Below are positions 1 through 9,573 of a stretch of DNA of 64,000 nt, piece by piece (the first letter of the stretch is position 1; every line of letters starts with the position of its first letter). Made by a program: the position numbers and the translations under genes. Source of the DNA: CAWJKP01 sp963843465 (GTDB taxonomy: Bacteria; Planctomycetota; Planctomycetia; Pirellulales; Thermoguttaceae); the NCBI GenBank assembly GCA_963843465.1, contig CAWJKP010000001.1, forward strand, positions 806,001 through 870,000. The letters run 5' to 3'. A model generated the notes under the pieces. It had not been told where the DNA came from. It worked only from the letters and a program-made list of their open reading frames with translations, and made no database searches.

Positions 1-489
1 ATCGACAGCGGCGACCCTCGGGCGAAGCACCTGGGCTTCCGCTTGCGGCACGCAGCGTGCGAATTGTTCGAGCACTGGGCCGACTACCGCCAGGGCAGAA
101 TTTCGAGGGCGGCCTTGCTGCGTCGGATGGCCCCCGTCCGCCGCAACGTGGAGCGTTTGCTGCTGCGTGGCACCCAATGCGGTCACGCCGACACGCGCGG
201 CACGTGCCGGGAATTGTACGAACATCGCTCCTGGCTGTGGATGTTCCTGCGTCACGAAGGGCTGGAACCGACAAACAATGCGGGCGAGCGGTCGTTGCGT
301 CATGCGGTGATTTGGCGAAAGCTTTCCTTCGGGACCCAAAGCGCCAACGGCAGCCGCTTCGTCGAGACGATGCTGACGGTAGTAGAAACCTGCCGCCAGC
401 AGCGCCGCAACGCCTTCGCTTTCCTGGCTCACGCCGTCGAAGCTCATCTTGCCCACCAACCTGCCCCTTCATTGCTCCCCGGGGCGTGA
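1..489 (+). CDS. IS66 family transposase, C-terminal part (5' end off window)
   Basis: The frame is open from the first base with no start in the window, so about 162 C-terminal residues of a roughly 500-residue protein are seen. The segment EPTNNAGERSLRHAVIWRK followed by KLSFGTQSANGSRF is the conserved end of the IS66 DDE catalytic domain, with an acidic residue in the NNAGER motif. It would catalyse transposition of the element. The gene is co-directed with the element end at 497. Family assignment is firm; whether the rest of the gene is intact cannot be seen. Confidence 0.85.
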   Translation: MDSGDPRAKHLGFRLRHAACELFEHWADYRQGRISRAALLRRMAPVRRNVERLLLRGTQCGHADTRGTCRELYEHRSWLWMFLRHEGLEPTNNAGERSLRHAVIWRKLSFGTQSANGSRFVETMLTVVETCRQQRRNAFAFLAHAVEAHLAHQPAPSLLPGA

Positions 490-497
490 ACGGTTAC
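1..497 (+). mobile_element. IS66-family insertion sequence, right end
   Basis: The transposase reading frame ends at 489 and is followed by CGTGAACGGTTAC, ending at about 497. Read outward this is GTAACCGTTCACG, which fits the GTAA start typical of IS66 terminal repeats. Downstream of 497 the base composition changes abruptly to the lower-GC methyltransferase gene, whose frame is cut here. The left end lies outside the window, so the 8-bp target duplication cannot be tested. The exact boundary is good to a few bases. Confidence 0.65.
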
Positions 498-1523
498 GAT
501 ATTAATTTGCTTGACAGTATCTCGTTCGATATTGAAGCCAATGTCACACACCGCGTCACCCGTGAAATCGTCGGGAAACTTTCTGAGTTCGATTTTAGGC
601 CTGATAGCCCTCGCGATTGATTCGGCAACGCCGCCAATGCTGTCGGCCTGCTTCTTCTTTGTCTTCTTACTCTTATCATTGGCGACAAGAATGCGCGACT
701 GACAAACATCGTTAATATCGGAATAGACTTTACTAAGCTTCACGTTGCGACCCGTCATCTTAATAATCCACTCGTCGAGCGCACGAAGTCTCGCGCCCGG
801 CCGTGTACCAGCAATCGCCCAATCGACGGGGGCTTCATTTGCCCAGACTGCTTCAGCGAGTGAAACAAGATGACTGCGATTCGCGGTGGAGAGTTGGGCG
901 AGGTCAAACACGGGATATGTGCGTAGCTTGGTTGTAGGTGCCTCAAGTGCTCCGGCACCCATTCCGGCGGCTCCGTTGATTTCGAGGCTGTAGGCGAACA
1001 AGGATGTCGTCAAAACGGCGGCAAGTTCTTTCCAATCGTGCCCGGGGCGGGCGCTTACGCTGTTACAGCGTTGATCAACGAGGACGGGTTCACTGAAGAG
1101 AAACGGTGAGAAGGTGGTGTTAAATGCCTTTCGCAGCCAGACCCGATGACAGTTCGGTCGCGCTTTGGGGGCATACCAAAGCCCACCACTTTGGGACTCA
1201 AGTGCCCCGCGGATCGTCTGCGACTTGCCACTTTGCTTCTTCTCCGTTGCGGAACGATTCGCCATCGCCTCGATGTAGCGAATCGCTCCCGTCCGTCGTA
1301 AGTCGCTCTTCCTGTCCCTGCAGTTGAAAAGCCACCGGGCAGGGCTTACCTCTTGATAATACGTAGTCACGTCGACATCCCGCAGCATCAATATTGGGGT
1401 CAGATACTTCGGCTCGATACCGTAAGTATCAATGGTAGCTTGATTTACATAGAAGAACGCATTCTGAAGCGACTTATATCCCAGCTTCGCCTTGGCAATT
1501 TCCGAGAGCTGAACGAACATCAT
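444..1523 (-). pseudogene. C-terminal target-recognition part of an N6-adenine DNA methylase/restriction enzyme, truncated by IS66
   Basis: The start MMFVQLSEIAKAKLGYKS followed by NAFFYV matches the beginning of the target-recognition region that follows the catalytic domain in TaqI/Eco57I-like adenine methylases. A run of six G just before ATGATG looks like a ribosome binding site, and the ATGA overlaps the end of another frame reading KYLRAPLSYYEIFEGGE, so this part could be translated separately. The last ~17 residues are encoded by the IS66 end, so the native C-terminus is lost. It lies in the same frame as the two upstream pieces (1524-2660 and 2829-3539). GC content is visibly lower than in the rest of the window, suggesting acquisition by transfer. 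Confidence 0.65.
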
Positions 1524-2660
1524 TCACCCCCCTCGAAAATCTCGTAATAGGAGAGCGGTGCACGTAGATATTTGGACCAGTTGCGCCTTCGTACGGTCGA
1601 AACTTAAGGCGGTTCGTTCTTCTGAGGGATCGACCAATTTGATTCGAAAACGCTCACCCTCGATTGAAGAGCTTTCCGCCTCGATGTCACCCGCAAGCTT
1701 GATGACGCGGGACCAATAATCAGACTTACCGCTTGTGAGCGATTCGATCGGCTTCTTCAAGGTAACGAACCGAATCAATTCCTCCTCGGCGTCGGGGCAT
1801 ACCTTTTCGGCAATAAGCAGAACCGTATTCACGTCGACCTGTGGGAAGAAAGACTCCGCACTTGAGGCAATTACAGCGACAAGTCGGACGGACTCCAGTA
1901 AGACCCGCTGAAGAGCAATTGCATAATTAGACGTAAGCCAGCTAGCTGGCGTCACAAAACCTAGGCGGGAACCTTCCTTCATAAAACGAAGCGAATGGTA
2001 GATGAAAAATGCAAACAGATCGGTCTTCGTGGCGGCGGCCACCCCGGCCTCGGCGGCGGTTTGAAAAAGGCTACTTCGATATTTCGGGTCAAGGTCATCC
2101 TGATTCTGGGATCGTAAGTAAGGCGGATTGCCAACAATGCATTCAAACATTGGAATAGGCACGGGGATTTTCTTCGTACCGCTAGTAATACGCGGGGCTG
2201 GAAAGTCGATTGTTTGACCTGGTGTTCGCGCAAAAAAGTTTCCCGCAACAATGCGAGGAAAGTTCTCAAATTCAGATAAATCTTGGCGGTACAGGTTGAT
2301 TACAGCTAGTTCGGCCGCGAAGGGACTAAGGTCGAATCCCCAGAGGATCGACAGTAGCTCTTTATGAGAGAGGCGAGAGCTATGTGCCAAATAGCCGTAG
2401 GCGCTCATAAGGAACGTGCCGCTACCGCAGCCGGGGTCGAGCACAAGCGGGCGCTCCCCGTCTATTGTCAGGGCGACGAGAAGGTCTGCGACGGGGCGAG
2501 GAGTATAGAACTGCCCTAACAGCACTTGCTCTTCTCTAGGGATTAGCTGTTCGAATATGGAGCCAAGAACGTCGTCTGTCAAGGAAGCCCAGTCATACGA
2601 GGCAAGCTGTCCGATTAGATGGTGCAGAAGCGTCTGCGCGTCGCCCGCGATTGGGACCAA
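1524..2660 (-). pseudogene. N6-adenine DNA methylase catalytic core, part of a broken restriction-modification gene
   Basis: The core has the SAM-binding motif DPGCGSGTFL and the adenine-methylase motif NPPY, preceded by GQFYTPRPVADLL, as in type I HsdM and type IIG enzymes. It would transfer methyl groups to adenine in a specific DNA site. The frame continues upstream without stop to 2828, reading FIGQILFYFALRRKSPALK, so the real domain begins well before 2660. The C-terminal end is out of frame: near 1590 the homologous sequence NWSKYLRAPLSYYEIFEGGE continues in another frame, so a frame break lies at about 1580-1600. Downstream it meets the target-recognition piece at 1523. Confidence 0.75.
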
Positions 2661-2828
2661 ATTCTCGATCGGTTGCGGTTCAAAAAGTGCTTCGTAGTCA
2701 TATCGGCGGACATCATTCCAATAAGGCTCGAGTGCATCGGGAAATCTATCTTTATCCCCGAGCTTGATCTCCTTCAGGGCGGGACTCTTGCGACGAAGGG
2801 CAAAATAGAAAAGTATCTGTCCGATGAA

Positions 2829-3539
2829 TCAATATCCGATCTGCCCTGCAATGGCATAGTCAATGTCTTTGACGAAACCGCTAAATCCCTGCTGTGCTGC
2901 AATGTTGTTCAGTTTCTTGCGGAGCACGCGGCTCGTGCCAGCAGCACGAGTAAGGTCACGGTAGAGAAGGCGTCTAAGTTGGTCGACGACCGCCGTTAGT
3001 CTGGTGACGAAAATCTCCGTGTCGAGCCTATGGCCTTTGACCTCGCCGGTCACGCTGTGGGTGACGGCAGTATCAAGGATCGCGATAGCTTGATTGCGTA
3101 GTTCGTCGGCAAAGGAGGGCCTCAGCCAATCTTCGACCCGGGTTATCGCGAGTGGCAAGGATGAACGATATACGGCATCAGTGGGCAAAATATGTTGATC
3201 GGCGGAAGGCGTGCGATAGACTTCAAGTTCACGCATGTTCCAGAGAGCAAAATACGCGGCCTTCCAATGTCGCGCCTTTTCGACGGCGTCCGCAAAAAAC
3301 GCGGGGTCGTTGATCGGCGTGGTAGGCGTCTTTAGTTCAATAGCTAGAAACGCAATCTCGCTCGCGCGGTCCGACCAAACGATGAGGTCGCTGCGTTTAC
3401 CAGATAATTGTCGCGGCTTCTCTTGCGTCGCTTTATCGAGGTTAAGGCCGGGTCTTTTGTTGATCTCTTCGTTGAGCCACACAATTACCTGGCCTTGAAA
3501 TTCGAGTTCGTTCGTTTGCTTTCGTCTGGTTCTTGCCAT
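2829..3539 (-). pseudogene. N-terminal nuclease-like domain of the same restriction-modification gene, ended by an in-frame TGA
   Basis: The 236 residues include RSDLIVW, then after a short spacer AIELKTP. This D...ELK spacing fits a PD-(D/E)xK nuclease core as in HsdR_N-type domains, so this would be the cleavage domain of a single-chain restriction enzyme. The frame ends AIAGQIGY-TGA and then continues without a break into the methylase core at 2660, so the TGA is an internal nonsense codon. The start ATG at 3539 opens the operon on the minus strand. Nuclease function is inferred from the motif pattern and from fusion to the methylase. Confidence 0.6.
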
Positions 3540-3628
3540 GTCGTACGCCTAGTGACAGGGGTAAGCGTTCACGGGGTTTTTCCCATGTCATGCCTGCCGG
3601 AACCCCTCGGTGGTAGGCCGACGACTGT

Positions 3629-3658
3629 AATCTTGAGCGGCGAAATCGAGCTTGTCAA
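3629..3658 (-). promoter_or_regulatory. Possible sigma70-type promoter of the restriction-modification gene
   Basis: On the minus strand a perfect TTGACA (3658-3653) is followed after 18 bases by AAGATT (3634-3629), a weak -10 match with three of six bases. It lies about 90 bases upstream of the ATG at 3539. The -10 is poor, so this is only a candidate. Confidence 0.25.
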
Positions 3659-3679
3659 GCGCCCCCCATGGAGCGAAAT

Positions 3680-3760
3680 AGGGCCCGGGTCGCCCCGGGC
3701 GGTTGCCCGCCCAGGGCTCCCACAGACCCGAACATGCGCAATTAACGCATTCGGTTCCTC
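3680..3760 (-). ncRNA. Group II intron domain V/VI-like hairpins
   Basis: Read on the minus strand from about 3756 the sequence folds as domain V of group II introns: an 8-bp lower stem GAACCGAA/TTCGGGTC, a 2-base TG bulge on the 3' side, a 4-bp upper stem TGCG/CGCA and a small loop. The usual catalytic AGC triad is replaced by AAC. It is followed by TGTGGGAG and a GC-rich hairpin (CCCTGGGCGGGC/GCCCGGGG) in the position of domain VI. No reverse transcriptase frame is seen nearby. A degenerate or ORF-less intron is the best reading; the 3' boundary is not resolved. Confidence 0.45.
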
Positions 3761-4890
3761 AAGTAACACCTTTGCTTCGACAACGACGAGCCATCGCGTC
3801 GAACCCGTCGGTCGCTATCCGTTGGCCTTGCGTTGACACCCTATGGCAGGTCAAAGCCTCCCAGGTGTTTCCGTCCAGCGGCGTTGTTACCCGACGCCCC
3901 GCTTCCCTCGCCCGGGTCCAAGGGGGGCGCTTAGCGGGTCGGGAGTCTTTGTCTTGGAAAGCCGGCACAATTGAGGCGCGGCGAACAAACGCCCCCGGCC
4001 TCTGGCGTGCTTTTGCCGTCCCGTGTCGCCTGGCTCTATTACCTCTTTTTCCACACCGTCTCGCGGCGGGGCGGAGGGGGGACGCCGGTGAAATTGCCGC
4101 CGCACTGGCACTCGCCGCGAAACCACTTGGCGGGCGCTGGCACCCCCAAGGAATCGATCACCTTTCGTTTCTGAAATCATCTTCGCACTTTTCGCCTTTC
4201 TTCTAGCAACGCGGTTGCAAAGGTCGAGTTTCTTGAGACCAGGGCGGCGCAATCGAGGAGCGGAAAGAGGATCCGGTATCAAAACTGGCCCCCGGGAAAA
4301 GAGGCCCGGCCCAAGACAAGGCCCGGGGAGGCGAAGTTGCGCCAAGAAGTGTCGCTCCGGGCGAGCAGGTGCGAGAAAAACTGTTCGTTTGGGGATACAC
4401 GCGCTACTTTTTGTGTCGCCCCGTTTTGGGCAGTGCGCCAAATTGCGTCGCGCCCGAGGAGACACGCCGCCGGTTGTCGGCGCGGCTGCCTTCCTCTCTT
4501 GTTACACTCGCAAGACGGGTGCTCTGACTTTACCGATGATCCACCAATAGTTTGCGCCGGCGAGCGCAGGCGGCGGCGAGCATCGGGCGCCCCCCAGAAT
4601 GGGCCAGCGCGAAAAAAAGGGGACGGCCTGCGCCAATACCTGCCGCCCGCCTGTCGCATTTCGGCGACCGGCTCGACCGACGCCCAGCCCCACGCTTGAA
4701 GCTGGCTTCGCACATCGCGCTGTTTGCTCGCAGTTGGACCGGGCTCGGCTTCGGTCTGTAGTGGTGATGAAGGCACGACGACAGTAGGCCCCTGATCCAG
4801 GGCTTTCAATCCGGCCGAATCGTGCCGCAAAATGGCGTCTCGCAGCGAACTCAGCGACTGCCGAATCTCGGCGATCTCCTGCCGCCCCAA

Positions 4891-5200
4891 GGCCGGGTCC
4901 AGGGCGATGGCGATGTCTTTGCCGGGCCGGTAGCCAGCGGCCTTGATCGCCTCGATAATCACTTCGCAGGCTTCCTCGTTGCTCTTGAGATTGGGCGCGA
5001 AGCCGCCCTCGTCGCCGACGCTCGTGGCGTAGCCCCGCTTCTGCAAAATGCCTTTCAGGGCGTGGAAGGTCTCGGCCACGTAGCGGAGCGCCTCGGCGAA
5101 ATTCGGCGCGCCGATGGGCATGGCCATGAACTCCTGGAAGTCCACGCTGTTATCGGCGTGCTTACCCCCGTTGAGGATGTTCATCTGCGGCACCGATACC
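4891..5200 (-). pseudogene. eno: Enolase, internal fragment
   Basis: About 101 residues match the middle of enolase (roughly residues 150-255 of the ~430-residue enzyme): MNILNGGKHADNSVDFQEFM, then TSVGDEGGFAPNLKSNEEA and GKDIAIALDPA. Neither the N-terminal domain nor the catalytic C-terminal barrel half is present. The frame runs on into unrelated sequence (GRQEIAEIRQSLSSLRDAIL) down to about 4800. An isolated internal piece cannot be an active glycolytic enzyme, so it is a remnant, or a chimeric join in the assembly. Confidence 0.8.
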
Positions 5201-5249
5201 CGTGGTGGACGAACCCGCGAATCAGCTCGCTCGGATTGTCGACCTCAAA

Positions 5250-5324
5250 GTCGAGAAACCGCCGCTTGGTCTGGTTCTGCTGGTCGTCCTCGCCTTTGAC
5301 CTCCAGCACCAGCATCCTGCCGTT
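5250..5324 (-). pseudogene. Type III restriction enzyme Res subunit, short C-terminal fragment
   Basis: The 25-residue stretch NGRMLVLEVKGEDDQQNQTK with RRFLD is the conserved C-terminal PD-(D/E)xK endonuclease block of type III restriction Res subunits (E..K in LEVKG). It is joined at once to unrelated sequence (FEVDNPSELIRGFVHHGYRC) and then to the enolase fragment. No helicase part is present. It is a second, unrelated restriction-system remnant within 2 kb of the first. Confidence 0.6.
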
Positions 5325-5375
5325 GGTCATCCGACGAGCGTTGCGGGACTCGTCCCAAAGAAACGGGAACACGAA

Positions 5376-5828
5376 TCACTTGATCGTGCCCGCATGTACG
5401 GCGCAGAGTTGGGCAACGATGGCGCTCTCCTGCCTGCCCAGGGTCTGGAGCTGGGACCGGGTGAGTCGACCGTTCCCCCGCTGCAACGTGGTCTGCAAGG
5501 CGTTTTGCACGGTGAGTTGCTTCCGCTGCAAGGTCGGCAACACCGAGCTCTGAGCCGACGAAGAAGTAGTCTGCTGCTCGGAGGCGAGCGAAGCACTGGT
5601 TTGTTGCACCTTGGCTACCAGCGCCGCTTGCTGCTGCAAGCTCGCCGGCTGTTGCGCGGCGGTGGCGACCGACGACTGCGAATAGGGGTGGTGCCCTTTG
5701 CCATGGCTACCATGGCACGCCCCGGCTTGGTCTGTCTCTCGCACTACTTTAAGTCGTTCAGTATACATGACTTGCATCGACGAGTTTGAGACCGAGCGGG
5801 CTCCTTCTTGAACCGCTCTTTCTCTCAA
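5376..5828 (-). pseudogene. Gln/Ala/Ser-rich fragment of unknown protein
   Basis: A 150-residue frame with a Gln-rich, probably coiled-coil segment (ASLQQQAALVAKVQQTSASL, then TLQRGNGRLTRSQLQTLGRQ). I do not recognise the family. It sits at the end of the fragment array and no clear ribosome binding site precedes it. It may be a remnant of a secreted or envelope protein. Codon usage in the Gln-rich part is protein-like, which is the reason for listing it. Confidence 0.35.
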
Positions 5829-5923
5829 GGCCGCCGCGCATCGCTTGCAGTCCTCACAGGGGCGGTCGATAATCGCCTTAACGTCGTTTGCCCCATTTGC
5901 TTCACCGAACCAGGTTCAATGCC

Positions 5924-7171
5924 ATGAGCACGCCAGACCCGAACGAACCGACGATTTCCCGACGCGCACTCCTCGGCAGCGCCGCCGCCATGGCGACTTC
6001 GATGTCGATGCTCGGATGCCTGAATGTCCTGGCCGCCGACAGTCCGAAGCCGGCGACGACGCAGCGAAAAATCAAGCTGGGGTTGGTCGGCTGCGGCGGC
6101 CGGGGCCACTGGCTGTTGCCGTTGTTCATGGAGCACGGCGGCTACGAACTCCACGCCCTGGCCGACTACTTCCCGGAAGTCGCCGAGGCGGCCGGCGCCA
6201 AGTTCGGTGTCGCCAAGGCGCGCCGATTCAGCGGACTGTCGGGCTATAAGAAGCTCGCCGGCAGCGGTGTCGAGGCGGTGCTCATCGAAGACGTGCCCTA
6301 CTTCTATCCGGAACAGGCCAGGGCATCGGTCGAAGCGGGTCTGCACGTCTACATGGCCAAGCCGATTGCCGTCGACGTGCCGGGCTGCTTGATGATCGAA
6401 GCGGCCGCCAAACGGGCCACGCAGAAACAGCGATGTTTCCTCGTCGACTACCAGTTGCCGCACGATCCGGCCTGCATCGAGGTGGCGACCCGCGTGCGCG
6501 AAGGCGGGCTGGGAAAACTCGCCCACGTCGCCTCCTTCGGCATCGCCTGGCAGGCATGGCCCGATCCGGCGTTGGGCAAGAACATCGAAAGCCGGCTCCG
6601 CGACGAAATCTGGCTCTCCGACACGGCATTGAGTGGCGACACGATCGTCTCCTACGATATCCACATCATCGACGGCATCGTGTGGACCTTGGGCCAACGG
6701 CCCCTCAGCGCCTGCGGACGTTCGCGCGTCTGCCGGCCCGAGCCGCACGGCGACCGCACCGACGCCGCGGCGGTAATCTACGAAATGGCTGACGGCACCA
6801 TCTGGACCCACGTTACGCAAAGCATCAACAACAACATCGACATCACCACCCTCTCGGCCAGCATCTGCGGCATGCAGGCCACGGCCCACCTCCAGTACGG
6901 AGGCAAGAACTACGTCCGCGGCGGCACAAAACACTACTCGGGCGCAAGCAGCGACATCTTCAAGGAGGGCGTCGTCAAGAACATTGCCGCATTCTACCAG
7001 AACATCGTGGAAGGGCATTATGAAAACGCTTCGGCCCAACGTGCCGTCGACGGCACGCTCACGGCTATCCTCGGCCGCGAAGCCGCCGCCCGCCGCTGTT
7101 TCCTCACCATGGGCGACCTCATCAAAGAGAACAAACGACTCGAAGTCAATTTGGAAGGCATGAGGTCTTAG
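5924..7171 (+). CDS. Gfo/Idh/MocA family oxidoreductase, Tat-exported
   Basis: A 415-residue protein. The N-terminus has a twin-arginine signal (SRRALLGSAAAMATS) ending near ADSPKP, so export in folded form with bound NAD(P) is likely. The Rossmann motif LGLVGCGGRGHW follows at about residues 50-62. The family EKP motif is present as AKPIAVD. The second domain carries the alpha/beta substrate fold. The family oxidises or reduces hydroxyls of sugars and cyclitols using NAD(P). The ATG at 5924 is preferred because it places the Tat signal at the N-terminus. Substrate is unknown; in planctomycetes such exported enzymes are common near DUF1080 genes. Confidence 0.85.
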   Translation: MSTPDPNEPTISRRALLGSAAAMATSMSMLGCLNVLAADSPKPATTQRKIKLGLVGCGGRGHWLLPLFMEHGGYELHALADYFPEVAEAAGAKFGVAKARRFSGLSGYKKLAGSGVEAVLIEDVPYFYPEQARASVEAGLHVYMAKPIAVDVPGCLMIEAAAKRATQKQRCFLVDYQLPHDPACIEVATRVREGGLGKLAHVASFGIAWQAWPDPALGKNIESRLRDEIWLSDTALSGDTIVSYDIHIIDGIVWTLGQRPLSACGRSRVCRPEPHGDRTDAAAVIYEMADGTIWTHVTQSINNNIDITTLSASICGMQATAHLQYGGKNYVRGGTKHYSGASSDIFKEGVVKNIAAFYQNIVEGHYENASAQRAVDGTLTAILGREAAARRCFLTMGDLIKENKRLEVNLEGMRS

Positions 7172-7173
7172 GA

Positions 7174-7318
7174 TCCTCGGGAACGAGAAGATTGACGTTT
7201 GTCTGTTCGCTGGGGCCGGTGACGTGGATGGCGTCGCGGTCGGCGTCCGGCACATTGCTGACCTTCTGTGCGCCGGCGCCGCGGGCTTTGGCGATCTTGG
7301 CATCGGCAGGTGACGAAC
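7174..7318 (-). pseudogene. C-terminal fragment of a hypothetical planctomycete protein
   Basis: The minus strand reads SPADAKIAKARGAGAQKVSN, then DRDAIHVTGPSEQTNVNLLV, in one frame ending close to the oxidoreductase stop. The wording is protein-like and resembles C-termini of secreted planctomycete proteins, but no start or upstream part is present because the next gene begins at 7358 on the other strand. Treated as a remnant; low certainty. Confidence 0.35.
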
Positions 7319-7357
7319 ATTTTGCGACCTGAATTCCCGCGCGATGGAGAAATGCGC

Positions 7358-9542
7358 ATGGTTATGAATTCCTCTTTCGCCTTCAGCGTCTCGGTTGGCT
7401 GCCTGGCGATACTGGTTTGTCCTGCATCGCTCCGCGCGGAGTTGCCGGCCCGGGCGTTCCCGCGCGAGGAGATTCACGTGGCCGACGTTGGCCCGGACGA
7501 AGCGGTCGCTAATCTGCGCATTGCCAACAACCGCTGGGTGGACTGCTTCGACGATGCCACGGCGATCCACGACATCTTCCGCATCGAGGGCGTGCTCGAC
7601 AAAGGCGATCAGGAAAAGGCCCTGGCCTTGTGGAAGTGGTTCCGCATCCTCGTTTCCGCAACCTGCGGCGGATACTGCTACGAGACCGGGAAGGCCGGGC
7701 AGGAAGGCATCGTCTTCGATCCGCACAAGATCTTTACGGTCTATGGCCATCACCAGTGCGACGGCCAGTCCTGGACCATGGTCGCGCTCTGGCGGGCGGC
7801 GGGCTACATGGCCTTGGACGAGTGCCATTCCGGCCACACCATCGCCTCGCTGCGCTATCAAGACGCGGACGGGCCGTACCGCTTCCACGACCTCGACCCA
7901 CAGCATCGCTTCTACTACTGGGATCCCGGCAAGAGCATCGTCGGAACCTGGACCATGCCGCTGCTGCGCGGCCTCGTGCATCGGCACGTGTTGGCCCCGC
8001 AGCAGGTACACGATCTGCGCCGCTCGCTGCGGATCGGCGAGAGCGTCGAGCTGCTCTGGAACAACCAGGGCCACGTCGTCCCGCCCAACAAACAGCAGAA
8101 GACGCTCCATCTTCTGCCGGACTACGTTTATTCGCCCGGCCGGACAAACGGCGTATATGCGGCGGTCGGGCAGGAGACGCAAACGCTGGTGGCCAACGTC
8201 TCGCCGCAGCGGTTTGCGCAGGCGCTGTACAACGGCGTGGAGAATACCGCCGCTTCCGCCCCCGCCGAAGGCCAGCCCGCCCTGCACCCGGCGCAAGGGC
8301 GCGCCCGGCATCTTTGTCTACCGGCTCCCCTCGCCCTACCCGGCCGTCGATGCGACGGTGGAGGCCACGCTGGTCAAGGGCCAAAGCGGCGATACCTGCC
8401 GCCTCTGGCTCTCCCGCGACGGCGGCGCCAACTGGCTGCCGATCTACGTTCAGGAGAACACGGGAGTGGAAAAGGCGGTCATCCCCCTGGGCACTTCCGC
8501 CCGCGCTGCGGGGAAACCTCACGTCTACACTGCCTACGACTTTCTCATCAAGGCCGAATTCGCCAGCGACCACGATGAAAGGCGCGTCGGTATGAACGCG
8601 CTGGCGGTGATCGTCTATCGCCAGTGCAACAAGCGCGCGCTGCCCAATATGATGCCCGGCGAGAATTGCTTCCGCGTCCGCTTCGACCGCCTGGCCGAGG
8701 GAAAGCTGCTGGAGATGACGGTGAGCTACTCGGTCGCCGGCCAGCGGAAACAGGTGGTCAAACGGGCGGCGGCCTCGCCGCTGGGCTTTTGTATCGACAC
8801 CGGCCCGGTCGAAGAAAAATGGCTGCGCAACTACGACCAGGCGTTCAACGTCGGGACGTTGCGGATGGAGTCGATCAAGCTGCGGCTGGTGGACGCCGCG
8901 GCGGGCAAGGCCGACGCTGGCGATCCGGCCGTCAGCGACGCAAAGTTCCGCCAGGCATTCCCGCACCCGGCCGACATGACGGCGCGGCAGGTCGTCGAAC
9001 ATCCCGAGACGGACCCGATGCAGACCTCCGGCTTCTTCCCGCAGTCGCGCACCGTCCTGCACGACAAGCAGGCGATGCGCGCGCTGGTCGAGAAACTCCA
9101 GACCGGCGAAGAGATGCAGCGCTGGGTCGCAGCCGAAGACCTGGGCGGTTACCTCGAGGCGATCAATGTCTTGCTCAAGGCGTTTCCCGGCGCAACGGGC
9201 GACCTCAAGCTGCACATCTGCAAGGCACTTGCCCGGATCAAGGACAAGCGGGCGATCGAGCCGCTGCTGGCGCATTGGGCCAATGTTCCTGCGGGAGCGC
9301 CGGGCACGCGATACATTCCCGACGTACTGGCCGCCATCGGCGACCCCAGCGTCGTGCCGGCGCTGGTTGCCCCCTTGCATCGGCTGCGATTCGACTACCG
9401 CTTCCATGTTGCCGACGCCTTGGGCAAGCTTGGCGGCAAAGAAGCCAAGGCCGCGCTGGAAGACCTGGCCGACAACGACCCCTTCCCCGCCGTCCGCCAA
9501 CATGCCCGGCAAATGCTCCAGCGGACGGCCGATCGCAAGTAG
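7358..9542 (+). CDS. Secreted transglutaminase-like protein with C-terminal HEAT repeats (frameshifted)
   Basis: An N-terminal signal peptide (FAFSVSVGCLAILVCPASLRA) is followed by a transglutaminase/papain-like core with a Cys-His-Asp pattern: HHQCDGQSWTM, ECHSGHTIASL and RFHDLDP. The C-terminal ~170 residues (from LVEKLQTGEEMQRWVAAEDL) look like HEAT repeats. The frame changes near 8290, where the upstream frame reads PAEGQPALHPA and the continuation reads KGAPGIFVYRLPSPYPAVDA, so one indel breaks the gene. The ATG at 7358 has GGAGA at good spacing; the ATG at 7352 is too close to it. A second protein of this type lies at 13847. Function is unknown; the fold suggests peptide or amide chemistry. 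Confidence 0.7.
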
Positions 9543-9573
9543 CGTACTGATTTACCCTTTGAAAGGAAGATCC

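Larger units (their letters stand above)
3540..4890. other. 1.35-kb non-coding or decayed region
   Basis: No reading frame on either strand has a recognisable domain. The intron-like hairpins lie at its left end. On the minus strand GTGCG (4713-4709) would fit a group II intron 5' end, which would make a roughly 1-kb ORF-less intron (4713 to about 3680). The part at 4800-4890 is in frame with the enolase remnant but does not match enolase. Confidence 0.4.

Noticed and set aside
1524..2831. Reading the two in-frame TGA codons of the methylase gene as recoded Trp or Sec
   Set aside because: No SECIS-like context was seen, other genes in the window use TGA as stop, and the region is also cut by an IS and a frame change, so decay is simpler.
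4279..4890. Extension of the enolase fragment frame to 4279 as a real protein
   Set aside because: The sequence beyond the enolase match is Arg/Gly/Pro-rich translation of GC-rich DNA with no resemblance to any domain and overlaps the intron-like region.
5825..8311. Minus-strand frame of more than 800 codons opposite the oxidoreductase and transglutaminase-like genes
   Set aside because: It is a mirror frame typical of high-GC coding DNA; the plus strand has clear domains, signal peptides and ribosome binding sites.
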